The translations under genes and the position numbers were made by a program. The notes below the pieces were generated by a model. That model was not told the origin of the DNA, did not search any database, and saw only the letters and a list, made by a program, of their open reading frames with translations. DNA of 6,761 nucleotides. It comes from Flavobacterium psychrophilum. Lineage in GTDB: Bacteria; Bacteroidota; Bacteroidia; Flavobacteriales; Flavobacteriaceae. The stretch is from positions 1-6,761 of the forward strand of contig QFQM01000232.1 in NCBI GenBank assembly GCA_003243255.1. The letters run 5' to 3'. Of this stretch, positions 1 to 5,370 are shown piece by piece; position 1 is the stretch's first letter; each line of letters starts with the position of its first letter.

Positions 1-1
1 A

Positions 2-298
2 AGACAGGTGTTTACTTTTGAGCCAGGACTTAACCTTACTATCAAAACAAGGCGTACCCAATATTCATGGGCTGAATTCAAATTATCGGGTGGATATACG
101 CGCCTGAATCGTATATATGCAGGTGAACGAAAAGATAGTATTACTCTTAATGGTACGTTGCGTATCCGGGTATTCGGTGATATCTGGATACCCCTGGAAA
201 TCAAATATGATCCCAGGAAGGGTAATCTGTTCGGGTTCCTGAATATACGCGCAAACTTTAAGGCTATTAAGGATATGACAAGTGGAAAGAAATCCTAA
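2..298 (+). CDS. 3' end of a gene for a probable outer-membrane beta-barrel-type protein (5' partial)
   Basis: The reading frame is open from the left edge and stops with TAA at 296-298, giving the last 98 residues of a longer protein. The GTG at position 8 is most likely an internal Val codon, not a start. The visible part has no Cys and alternates polar and hydrophobic or aromatic residues in strand-length blocks separated by short turns (for example FGDIWIPLEIKYDP, then NLFGFLNIRANF). That is the look of beta-hairpins of a Bacteroidota outer-membrane barrel or a related beta-rich protein. The sequence ends in a short basic tail (SGKKS) instead of the C-terminal aromatic residue common in porins, so the barrel call is only probable. 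It converges on the response-regulator gene, and a hairpin lies between the two. The exact family cannot be named from this fragment. Confidence 0.6.
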   Translation, partial: RQVFTFEPGLNLTIKTRRTQYSWAEFKLSGGYTRLNRIYAGERKDSITLNGTLRIRVFGDIWIPLEIKYDPRKGNLFGFLNIRANFKAIKDMTSGKKS

Positions 299-322
299 CC
301 AGGAGGATAAATTTAAAATAAT

Positions 323-360
323 AGAAAGAACGCCGGCAATTCCAATGCGGCGCTCTTTCT
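323..360 (-). terminator. Intrinsic terminator hairpin between convergent genes
   Basis: The arms are 323-335 (AGAAAGAACGCCG) and 348-360 (CGGCGCTCTTTCT), 13 bp with one imperfect pair and a 12-nt loop. Read on the minus strand the imperfect pair is a G-U wobble, and the hairpin is followed by a T-rich run (TATTATTTT), so it best serves the minus-strand operon ending with the response regulator. On the plus strand the same stem has an A-C mismatch and no U tract directly after it, but it may still help end the plus-strand gene that stops at 298. Confidence 0.75.
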
Positions 361-389
361 GGTTATTGTTGGTAAGGACAAACAGGTTA

Positions 390-770
390 TCAATTCATCA
401 GGCCGGAAACTGATTGAAACAGTTCAGCTTTGGTGAATGGTTTTTTGAGGAAAGCGTCTGCGCCATTTTCCATCGCTACATCTTTAGCTGCTACATCAAC
501 GCCTGAGATCATAATGACCTTGGTGGTGGGGTGTTGCTTTTTGATGGAGCTGATGAAGTCGATACCGTAGCCATCCGGCAGACGGTTATCGAGCAGGATC
601 ATAGAGGGTTCTTCCTGTAGAAGATATTCCTCAGCTTTTGCCAATGTGGGGACGTGGTCTACTTCCATGTCTTTTCCATCCAGTAATATATTCAGCAACA
701 GGCAGAGATCGCCTTCGTCTTCGATAATCAATACTTTGCGGGTCGTGGCTTTAGTGGTGTTTGTTTTCAT
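390..770 (-). CDS. Single-domain response regulator (CheY-like receiver, no output domain)
   Basis: The 126-residue protein is essentially only a REC receiver domain. Visible landmarks are the acidic pocket E17/D18 (in IIEDEGD), phospho-acceptor D61 in ILLDNRLPDG, switch residue S89 in MISG, and conserved K110 of KKPF. All catalytic positions are present, so it should be phosphorylatable by a histidine kinase. With no DNA-binding domain it presumably acts by protein contact or as a phosphorelay intermediate. An in-frame ATG at 875 would add 35 residues (positively charged, unlike any REC N-terminus) and overlap the dinB-like gene. I chose the ATG at 770 because the receiver fold begins a few residues later. 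It follows the dinB-like gene by 85 nt and is probably co-transcribed, with the terminator 323-360 behind it. No kinase gene is in view, so the partner is unknown. Confidence 0.9.
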   Translation of the reverse strand: MKTNTTKATTRKVLIIEDEGDLCLLLNILLDGKDMEVDHVPTLAKAEEYLLQEEPSMILLDNRLPDGYGIDFISSIKKQHPTTKVIMISGVDVAAKDVAMENGADAFLKKPFTKAELFQSVSGLMN

Positions 771-772
771 AT

Positions 773-795
773 CTGCGTGTTTTGGTGTGACGCAG
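773..795 (-). promoter_or_regulatory. Inverted repeat directly upstream of the response-regulator start
   Basis: CTGCGT (773-778) and ACGCAG (790-795) form perfect 6-bp arms around an 11-nt spacer, ending 2 nt before the ATG (770-768) of the response regulator on the minus strand. In mRNA this would be a small hairpin touching the start region; in DNA it could be an operator half-site pair. Function is not shown by the sequence, and a 6-bp match can occur by chance. Confidence 0.25.
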
Positions 796-855
796 TAGGC
801 TATTAAAAACCCGTGCCAGCGACGTATGGTGGAAATTTTCAATGTGAGTGTGGAA

Positions 856-1413
856 TTATATATTATCTCCGGCATGCGACACCCACTCTGGCGCTTTGTT
901 AATCGTTTGCCGTAAAAGTAAGTTCAATTGCGCAGTATGATGTTGCACGTGCCGCATGTTATAGAATAATATATCCAGTACGGAACTGGTGAGTGTGTCA
1001 CGGCCTGCCAGGGATAGGTCTACCTCTTCCGATTCTCCCAACCAGCGTTCCTGTAATCTTTCTTCGGTAAGGCTGGCGATAACCTGGCGACATTTTTCAC
1101 GTGCTGTCTGCAGGTAGTTGAGCAACTCCTGTTGTGTATATATTTTATCGGGTACTACATCGTCTATGGCATCTGCTGGTATATTACCGGGTTCGGTAAG
1201 GGTATAGGGAAGCAAGGCTTTGAAGTTTCCGGGCGGCATGGTCAGGTAATAATCCAGGAATACCGTTGTATGGTAAGCCAGGTAATAAAACTTCAGGCTG
1301 GTATCCCAGTATTTTTCCGGGCACAGTTCTATGGCATGTTGAAGCATGTCGATGCTGGCACCGAAGTGTTGCCAGAGGCTACTTTTTAATGTTGTGAGCA
1401 TGTTATTGTCCAT
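856..1413 (-). CDS. DinB-superfamily protein (putative metal-dependent four-helix-bundle protein)
   Basis: The 185-residue protein has the DinB/YfiT pattern: four amphipathic helices and a His triad, H48 (in YLAYHTTVFLDYYL) with H155 and H159 (in NMRHVQHHTAQLN, an HxxxH arrangement). In this superfamily the triad binds a divalent metal, and members include thiol-dependent transferases and many proteins of unknown role. The name comes from a DNA-damage-inducible Bacillus gene and has nothing to do with DNA polymerase IV. Length is normal for the family and no key residue is missing. The cytosolic product has no signal peptide. The start ATG at 1413 overlaps the 3' end of a 38-codon gene by 11 nt, so translation is probably coupled to it. 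A second ATG four codons later is possible but less well placed. The substrate cannot be inferred. Confidence 0.85.
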   Translation of the reverse strand: MDNNMLTTLKSSLWQHFGASIDMLQHAIELCPEKYWDTSLKFYYLAYHTTVFLDYYLTMPPGNFKALLPYTLTEPGNIPADAIDDVVPDKIYTQQELLNYLQTAREKCRQVIASLTEERLQERWLGESEEVDLSLAGRDTLTSSVLDILFYNMRHVQHHTAQLNLLLRQTINKAPEWVSHAGDNI

Positions 1414-1519
1414 TATAGGCTGCTGAAATTAATGTGATGGCATGAACGATCGCGATAAGCCCCATTGTAGCCCAAGCAGGAGAGAAAAAGAAATACAGGG
1501 CATGGGTTAGGGGTTTCAT
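1403..1519 (-). CDS. Small hydrophobic membrane protein (38 residues), coupled to its neighbours
   Basis: This short frame runs from ATG 1519-1517 to TAA 1405-1403. The product begins MKPLTHALYFFFSPAW and continues with a hydrophobic stretch (about residues 19-34, MGLIAIVHAITLISAA), enough for one membrane segment or two short re-entrant helices; it ends YNGQ. Its ATG overlaps the stop of the preceding short lipoprotein frame in the classic ATGA arrangement, and its last 11 nt overlap the start of the dinB-like gene. Both overlaps argue for a real translated gene in a compact operon, since a chance frame would rarely fit both junctions. No family is recognised. An alternative is a short leader frame whose translation only serves to deliver ribosomes to the dinB-like start. 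It is too short for most gene callers and is likely missing from annotations of related genomes. Confidence 0.5.
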   Translation of the reverse strand: MKPLTHALYFFFSPAWATMGLIAIVHAITLISAAYNGQ

Positions 1520-1671
1520 ATTTCAGAAGAAGACAAAGTTTCCACCAATTCGTTAAACTTTTGCTGATCGCGGTAAAATACAGCTGCAAAGGTAGAATGT
1601 GCAGTTTCATGTTGTTTGCATGCGGATAATATAATAAGTGCTGTTAGAAAATGTACTATGGGGTGTTTCGT
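1516..1671 (-). CDS. Short lipoprotein frame with non-ATG (ACG) start, possibly start-codon mutated
   Basis: From an ACG codon (1671-1669) to TGA (1518-1516) a 51-codon frame reads KHPIVHFLTALIILSAC after the first codon. That is a basic/His N-region, a hydrophobic core and a lipobox LSAC with the lipid-accepting Cys at residue 18. The mature part (about 33 residues) has a helical segment, FAAVFYRDQQKFNELVETL. There is no ATG, GTG or TTG between the preceding in-frame TGA and the signal sequence. ACG is one base from ATG and sits exactly where a signal peptide should begin. Either translation starts at ACG (or at the downstream ATA/ATT codons), or a T-to-C change has silenced the gene. It overlaps the upstream gene's 3' end by 16 nt and the downstream small gene by 4 nt (ATGA). 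Exported and inner- or outer-membrane anchored if made. Family not recognised. Confidence 0.5.
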   Translation of the reverse strand, partial: TKHPIVHFLTALIILSACKQHETAHSTFAAVFYRDQQKFNELVETLSSSEI

Positions 1672-2279
1672 TTGCTGTTGTTTGAATCAGCTTTCTGATA
1701 AGTGGTCGGTATTTTCTCTTCCATCGTCCGGTTGTCGATATAGTCATTGTATCGATCGTAATCGTCCTTGTTTCCTGTCAGTATAATTTTTGCGCTGTCT
1801 AACCAATACATGACCTTTTTGATTTCGACTTCTAATTGCGGATGAAAGCTGGCCAGTAACTGTTGTTGCTGTTCTTTCGTACTCCTCCCAGGGGTTGGCA
1901 ATGAAGAGGTTAATTCCATTTCCAGTCCGTATCCAATACCTATGTTGTCGAGAAATGAATAACCCTTACAGTATAAGTCGTAAAAGGTTATTAGAATATC
2001 TGGAAGTTGTTCGTTCCCTTGCAGCGCTCTTGTCAATAAAGAACGGAGTTTCCACATTTCGTAATCTCCTTTATTGCCCAGCTTATCCAATAGGCCAGGC
2101 AGCTCGTATTTGGCTGTTGGGCTTTTGTATCCAAAAGAGAGTAGCTCCAAATAATCTTCTGGACCAAGCAGCTTTTCCAGGCGGGTGTCGGCATATAGCC
2201 AGGTTTCGAATTCCAACGGGGTTTTATCGCCGTTGATGGTTTCGAAGAATAGTTGTTGTATGTCGGGCGGGAATGTCAT
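1656..2279 (-). CDS. Hypothetical cytosolic protein (207 residues), immunity-gene-like
   Basis: The protein has no signal peptide or membrane segment and looks mainly alpha-helical. The N-terminal block (residues 1-60) is rich in paired aromatic and acidic residues (FETWLY, DYLELLSFGYK). A middle section at about 85-125 (LLTRALQGNE, FYDLYCKGYSFLDNIGIGYG) is followed by a Gln run (QQQQ near 140) and a very polar, charged tail. This N-terminal pattern, a short E/W/L/Y block followed by a YLELLSFxYK segment, resembles small Bacteroidota proteins often found near polymorphic toxins, but I cannot assign a named family. The first 25 codons recur at 84% nucleotide identity in a broken copy at 4546-4730, so it belongs to a duplicated family here. 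It is the first gene of the minus-strand run and overlaps the next frame by 16 nt. Confidence 0.75.
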   Translation of the reverse strand: MTFPPDIQQLFFETINGDKTPLEFETWLYADTRLEKLLGPEDYLELLSFGYKSPTAKYELPGLLDKLGNKGDYEMWKLRSLLTRALQGNEQLPDILITFYDLYCKGYSFLDNIGIGYGLEMELTSSLPTPGRSTKEQQQQLLASFHPQLEVEIKKVMYWLDSAKIILTGNKDDYDRYNDYIDNRTMEEKIPTTYQKADSNNSKRNTP

Positions 2280-2357
2280 TAGTAATAAAAATAGGAAATA
2301 TGGTTTTTATGTGTGCATTTTAGGATTTATTTAGTTATTTAAGACGCGGGTGGCGCA

Positions 2358-2388
2358 TTTGTATTCTTCTATAACTTATGTATATTTA
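2358..2388 (+). promoter_or_regulatory. Bacteroidota-type promoter for the secreted protein at 2418
   Basis: TTTG at 2358-2361 and TATATTTA at 2381-2388 are separated by 19 nt. They match the Bacteroidota -33 TTTG / -7 TAnnTTTG consensus with one difference, the last G. Transcription would start near 2394-2398, about 20 nt before the ATG at 2418. The site lies in the 138-nt gap between divergent genes; no equally good element was seen on the minus strand for the gene starting at 2279. Confidence 0.5.
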
Positions 2389-2417
2389 GACGTTAGTCCT
2401 CATTTATAAACCCTGGT

Positions 2418-2867
2418 ATGAAACGATTTCTGCTATTAATATTATTCTATCTGGCCTTTCAATTTTCTTATGGCCAGGCTTGTGGGATTTACCGGATCGA
2501 GTATGTTGGAAGTGTCACAGCAACGGGTAAGGAAATTGTAAAGGTATACTTGCCGACTACGATGTTCCTGCATAGGGTGGAAGAAGAGAAATCCGAACGG
2601 GCATTTATTGAGGCTGCTTCGGTAAATGGGCTATTCAACATTGAAATTGGATCACATTTGACAACTCCCTACAATGACATTGATCAGTTGCGTTCCTATT
2701 ATAAGAAGCGATCGAAAAAGTTTAAAATGAAAGTAGCCTATCGGGAGAATAACTTATTAAGGGAAAAGGTTATCGGAATTGGCTGGGATGAAATTGAAAT
2801 ATCAATAGTTGAAGACGGAAAGTTTGGAACGCTTTTCAGGTTTGCACTTAAAGATATTGCTATTTAA
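2418..2867 (+). CDS. Secreted hypothetical protein (149 residues)
   Basis: The N-terminus is a clear signal peptide: MKR, a hydrophobic core (FLLLILFYLAF) and a probable signal peptidase I cut after SYG, leaving a mature protein beginning QACGIYRIEYVG. The GQ junction is typical of Bacteroidota exported proteins. The Cys at 22 is in a poor lipobox context (GQAC), so a soluble periplasmic or secreted product is more likely than a lipoprotein. The mature 130 residues appear beta-rich with a central basic helix (LRSYYKKRSKKFKMKV) and a final strand pair (WDEIEISIVEDGK, GTLFRFALKDI). No enzyme motif or known family is recognised. It has its own promoter candidate 30 nt upstream and no close plus-strand partner, since the next full gene starts 175 nt later after apparent gene debris. 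Confidence 0.8.
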   Translation: MKRFLLLILFYLAFQFSYGQACGIYRIEYVGSVTATGKEIVKVYLPTTMFLHRVEEEKSERAFIEAASVNGLFNIEIGSHLTTPYNDIDQLRSYYKKRSKKFKMKVAYRENNLLREKVIGIGWDEIEISIVEDGKFGTLFRFALKDIAI

Positions 2868-2900
2868 GAAAGCACAGCAATAAGCCTCAATCATTGTTAG

Positions 2901-3036
2901 GATTTTTTAACAGTCGATGCTGGTACAAAAATAATCGGACATCATCCCCAATATGATAAATATAATTTTTTTGCAAAGTATAAATGAAAATTGGCAACCA
3001 ACAGTTGAGGATGCTTACTTCTTTTATAAGAAATAA
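2901..3036 (+). pseudogene. Possible remnant: two overlapping out-of-frame protein-like stretches
   Basis: Two frames with protein-like composition sit just upstream of the DUF2071 gene. One is open from 2901 to a TGA at 2985-2987 with no start codon and ends TKIIGHHPQYDKYNFFAKYK. The second runs from ATG 2953 to TAA 3034-3036 and ends NENWQPTVEDAYFFYKK. Both look like C-termini of small proteins, with aromatic and charged residues and no odd repeats, and could be one gene tail interrupted by a frameshift. A third tiny frame (ATG 2984 to TGA 3046, 20 codons) overlaps the DUF2071 start as ATGA and might act as a coupling leader. None is long enough to be certain; chance open frames in AT-rich DNA are the alternative. 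The rest of the 175-nt gap shows nothing else. Confidence 0.3.
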
Positions 3037-3042
3037 TGAGAA

Positions 3043-3774
3043 ATGATACTGCCAACTATACATGGTTACATTGACAGACGAATTTTGGTAAACTTTACGG
3101 CAGACCTTGAGGTTGTTCGGAAAATCATTCCTGAACCGTTCAGGCCAAAGGTTTATAAAGGCAAGGCGATAGTTGGCATTTGTCTCATCCGGCTTAAAAA
3201 TATCAAGCCAAAAGGATTGCCGGACTTTATAGGTGTCTCATCCGAGAATGGAGCACACCGGATTGCCGTTGAGTGGGACGAAGACGGCGGTACTAAAGAA
3301 GGTGTCTATGTTCCCCGCCGTGACACATCACTTAGATTAAATACGCTTGTCGGTGGGCGGCTTTTCCCTGGTAAACATTACTTAGCCAGGTTCAACGTAA
3401 GAGAAGCTGACAGCAATTATCATGTTGACTTCATCAGCTCAGATGGTACCAGTATTTCGATAGACGCTAAGGAGACTGATAGCTTTGACACGAAGTCCAT
3501 TTTTGAGACGATTGAAAACGTGTCGGATTTCTTCGAAAAGGGTGCAGTTGGATATTCGCCAAGCCGTCACAAATTTGAAGGGCTGAAACTTGAGACGTAC
3601 AAATGGCAGGTACGACCACTTGTTGTTCAAAATGTATACTCCAGCTTCTTCGGGGATGAGCAGGTGTTTCCTAAAGGTTCAGTACAGTTTGACAATGCGC
3701 TTCTGATGACGCAGGTAGAACACGAATGGAAAAGTGTGAAGGACAAGCCATATGCAGTCACTTCAATAAGGTGA
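3043..3774 (+). CDS. DUF2071 (YqjF/COG2071-like) protein
   Basis: The 243-residue protein shows the DUF2071 hallmarks in order: an N-terminal RRILVNFTADLEVVRKIIPE segment (12-31), PKVYKGKAIVGICLIRLKNI (35-54), an RP/KGLP loop with a GVSSENGAHRIAVEW strand (about 64-78), the EGVYVPRRDT block (86-95), a GGRLFPGKHYLARF stretch (about 104-117), and the C-terminal GSVQFDNALLMTQVEHEW signature. The fold is related to acetoacetate decarboxylase, but the usual active-site Lys cannot be assigned by eye and no substrate is known for the family. It appears full length and cytosolic, with no signal peptide. The start ATG at 3043 lies inside a TAATGAGAAATGA context overlapping short upstream frames. It stands alone, followed by a pair of palindromes beginning at its stop codon. 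Confidence 0.85.
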   Translation: MILPTIHGYIDRRILVNFTADLEVVRKIIPEPFRPKVYKGKAIVGICLIRLKNIKPKGLPDFIGVSSENGAHRIAVEWDEDGGTKEGVYVPRRDTSLRLNTLVGGRLFPGKHYLARFNVREADSNYHVDFISSDGTSISIDAKETDSFDTKSIFETIENVSDFFEKGAVGYSPSRHKFEGLKLETYKWQVRPLVVQNVYSSFFGDEQVFPKGSVQFDNALLMTQVEHEWKSVKDKPYAVTSIR

Positions 3775-3801
3775 AGGAAATTCCTTCAAAAGGTGTCACC
3801 T
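3772..3801. repeat. Two consecutive odd-centred palindromes at the end of the DUF2071 gene
   Basis: TGAAGGAA-A-TTCCTTCA (3772-3788) is a perfect 8-bp-arm palindrome that begins with the stop codon TGA of the DUF2071 gene. Two bases later AGGTG-T-CACCT (3791-3801) is a second perfect 5-bp-arm palindrome. A further CTTCA at 3762-3766 can pair with the first arm. The single-base centres suit protein-binding operators better than stable RNA hairpins, although a hairpin with an AAATT-type loop is possible. No T tract follows, so a standard terminator is unlikely. Confidence 0.5.
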
Positions 3802-3843
3802 GAACGACCAAAATCAGCCTCAGATCATCTATGAATATTATAT

Positions 3844-4545
3844 ATGAGCTACGATTTATTTGTTTATAAACAAAAAGGTTCACCACTAATAGGGCAGGCT
3901 ATACGGGACTATTTAGCAGAAAACTTAACTAAGGCCAACGAACAGAATACTCAATGGTGGTTTGATAATGAAGATACAGGTGTTTATTTCTGCTTTGAAA
4001 CGACTGATGAAGGTGATTTCGAAAACTACAACGAGCTTTTTGAAGGATTTGACGGCTTTGAAAATGTTCGTTTTATGTTTAATATCAACTTTATTCGTCC
4101 CGATTTCTTTGGGCAGGAAGCTTTCCTTTTTGTAGAAAAATTCATAAAAGACTTAGATCTATATGTATTAAATCCTCAATCGGAAAATAGTCTAGGTAAT
4201 CCATCAAAACCAGGAGCTAATGAACTTTATAAAAATTGGGCTGCAATAAACAATGCTTCAACTGCGGAGAGCTTTGGCAAGGATGATTGCTATTATCCAT
4301 TAGTAGAATGCAATGAAATTTGGCGTCACAATTATAATAAATGGAATCTTCAGGCGCAATATAATGAAGTATACTATGTGCCAAAAGTGTATTTAATCAA
4401 GGAGTACAATACTAATAGAATAGTGACACAAACTTCCTGGGTAGAAAAAGCTACTAAGTTATTTAATACGCTAAAATTTGATATTAAAGATGGTGAACTT
4501 GGTGAAGTAGTTTCGTGGGACAAAGTTTACAACAGTAAGCCTTAG
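3844..4545 (+). CDS. Hypothetical cytosolic protein of immunity-gene type (MSYDLxxY... family)
   Basis: The 233-residue product begins MSYDLFVYKQKG, a start seen in a group of small bacterial proteins that often lie near polymorphic toxins; that recollection is general and no named family is claimed. It is acidic and rich in Trp, Tyr, Phe and Asn. Notable blocks are NTQWWFDNEDTGVYFCFET (about 35-53), an acidic run DEGDFENYNELFEGFDGFENV (about 55-75), strands FMFNINFIRPDFFGQEAFLF (about 77-96) and a C-terminal helix VEKATKLFNTLKFDI. There is no signal peptide or membrane segment. The acidic, aromatic character fits a protein that binds a basic toxin or enzyme, but this is inference. Its TAG stop ends one base before the stop of the frameshifted remnant on the other strand. 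The sequence is AT-richer than the genes at the window edges. Confidence 0.7.
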   Translation: MSYDLFVYKQKGSPLIGQAIRDYLAENLTKANEQNTQWWFDNEDTGVYFCFETTDEGDFENYNELFEGFDGFENVRFMFNINFIRPDFFGQEAFLFVEKFIKDLDLYVLNPQSENSLGNPSKPGANELYKNWAAINNASTAESFGKDDCYYPLVECNEIWRHNYNKWNLQAQYNEVYYVPKVYLIKEYNTNRIVTQTSWVEKATKLFNTLKFDIKDGELGEVVSWDKVYNSKP

Positions 4546-4730
4546 TCAATCGTGGTCGTTTATTTTTCCAGTACAAAGGTCGTAACTGCCCTTGCAGGCA
4601 ACGTGGTAACTTTCTTCGTGTCCGGTACTGTATATACTTTCAGGTTGTCCTCTGATTTCGAACTCTAATGGGGTTTGTCGACGTTGAGGGTTTCGAAGAA
4701 GAGTTGTTGTCTGTCGGGTGGGAGTGCCAT
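4546..4730 (-). pseudogene. Frameshifted and truncated copy of the 1656-2279 gene family
   Basis: Reading from ATG 4730-4728, the frame encodes MALPPDRQQLFFETLNVDK, closely matching the start of the 1656-2279 protein (MTFPPDIQQLFFETINGDK). I count 63 of 75 aligned bases identical. One A is missing from the AAAACCCC tract present in the intact gene, so the original frame hits TAG right after. In the shifted frame LEFE continues, then similarity to the intact gene ends abruptly. The rest (IRGQPESIYSTGHEESYHVA, then CKGSYDLCTGKINDHD, stop TGA 4548-4546) has protein-like composition, including two Cys, and may be the tail of another gene or a diverged family member. Length is about 61 codons against 207 in the intact gene, so both a frameshift and a large deletion or recombination are needed to explain it. 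Confidence 0.75.
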
Positions 4731-4740
4731 TAAATAGCAT

Positions 4741-4786
4741 TTTGTTCTATTGAGCAGGTAAGTTACTAAAATTGGTTGCTATTGAG
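4741..4786 (+). promoter_or_regulatory. Candidate promoter with flanking CTATTGAG direct repeats
   Basis: TTTG at 4741-4744 and TAAAATTG at 4767-4774 resemble the Bacteroidota -33/-7 elements with a slightly long 22-nt spacer and one mismatch in the -7 box. CTATTGAG occurs twice, at 4747-4754 and 4779-4786, 32 nt apart (about three helical turns), with one copy inside the spacer and one at the expected transcription start. This could be a repressor-controlled promoter for the gene starting at 4831. An 8-nt repeat in AT-rich DNA may be coincidental. Confidence 0.3.
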
Positions 4787-4830
4787 TATATTAGTAGCTA
4801 TCCACAATGTCTTGAAGTAGTTAATGTTTG

Positions 4831-5331
4831 ATGAAAATTATAAATATATTTAAGCGGCAGAAAGATGCCAGACTGAATGTTAATACCCTGCACGCAGGTG
4901 CAACGTTGTATCCAGACAAAATACTTATTGAAACTATTGACAGAGTTAAAGAAGGATTTGGTATTTCTTCGACAAATATTTCGATACTTCCCCTTGATAC
5001 AGATAAGAATGTTTTAGGCTCAACAATTCGCCACCATCTCAACTTAACAAGGTTTGGGTTGGCGATACCCAAAGAGTATAAAAAACATTATCAGGACTTT
5101 TTAGACAAAGCCGGGTTTAAAAATGGTAAAGAGCATCACAAGAATGCTTTATACTTAACAATTGTGCTAAAGCAAAACCAGATAATAATTGGTCCGACAA
5201 AAAATGGCGGACATACTGGTAAGGACAGAGGGTTCTTAGGCGTCAAAGGTGCTGATATTGTTGTAAATGCAGATATAGACAATTCGGTACTTGGTGACAA
5301 AATAAAAGAAGGCTGGAGTAAGTGCGAATGA
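4831..5331 (+). CDS. Putative contact-dependent inhibition immunity protein (CdiI/DUF1436-like)
   Basis: The 166-residue cytosolic protein starts at ATG 4831; the adjacent TTG at 4828 is less likely. A short basic N-terminus (MKIINIFKRQKDARL) is followed by beta strands around LHAGATLYPDKILIET (20-35), then LGSTIRHHLNLTRFGLAIP (62-80). Next come a helix, LYLTIVLKQNQIIIGPTKNG (107-126), a Gly-rich GGHTGKDRGFLGV loop (126-138), and a final LGDKIKEGWSKC helix. The arrangement with 'LGxxIRxxLxxSR'-type helices at the middle and end recalls the DUF1436/CdiI immunity family, which blocks CdiA toxin domains. This is recognition by eye without a search, so it is tentative. No cdiA-like toxin is in the window, which would make it an orphan immunity gene. 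It is followed after 39 nt by a secreted protein gene on the same strand, possibly co-transcribed. Confidence 0.5.
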   Translation: MKIINIFKRQKDARLNVNTLHAGATLYPDKILIETIDRVKEGFGISSTNISILPLDTDKNVLGSTIRHHLNLTRFGLAIPKEYKKHYQDFLDKAGFKNGKEHHKNALYLTIVLKQNQIIIGPTKNGGHTGKDRGFLGVKGADIVVNADIDNSVLGDKIKEGWSKCE

Positions 5332-5370
5332 GAATAAGCTGGAATCTATTGTCGTAATTGATACTTTACC

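Noticed and set aside
771..875. 35-residue N-terminal extension of the response regulator
   Set aside because: It overlaps the dinB-like gene's end, does not resemble a REC N-terminus, and the ATG at 770 is placed correctly for the domain.
1132..1389. 85-codon plus-strand open frame
   Set aside because: Antisense shadow of the dinB-like gene; composition is dominated by G, I, Y and C with no recognisable domain.
1448..1574. Two GATCGCG-containing sites (near 1448 and 1565) as possible regulatory repeats
   Set aside because: Short, located inside coding frames with different flanks, and likely coincidental.
1413..1610. 65-codon open frame on the minus strand between the dinB-like gene and the 207-residue gene
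   Set aside because: Its composition is poor (scattered Cys, Leu-rich, no fold pattern) and it runs in a different frame through the lipoprotein and 38-residue genes, which explain the region better.
1895..2236. 113-codon plus-strand open frame
   Set aside because: Antisense to the 207-residue gene, whose N-terminal frame is supported by the second copy at 4730; the antisense frame has no such support.
3439..3630. 63-codon minus-strand open frame
   Set aside because: Lies opposite the DUF2071 conserved core and is a shadow.
4821..5072. 83-codon minus-strand open frame
   Set aside because: Antisense to the CdiI-like gene, with no family-like features.
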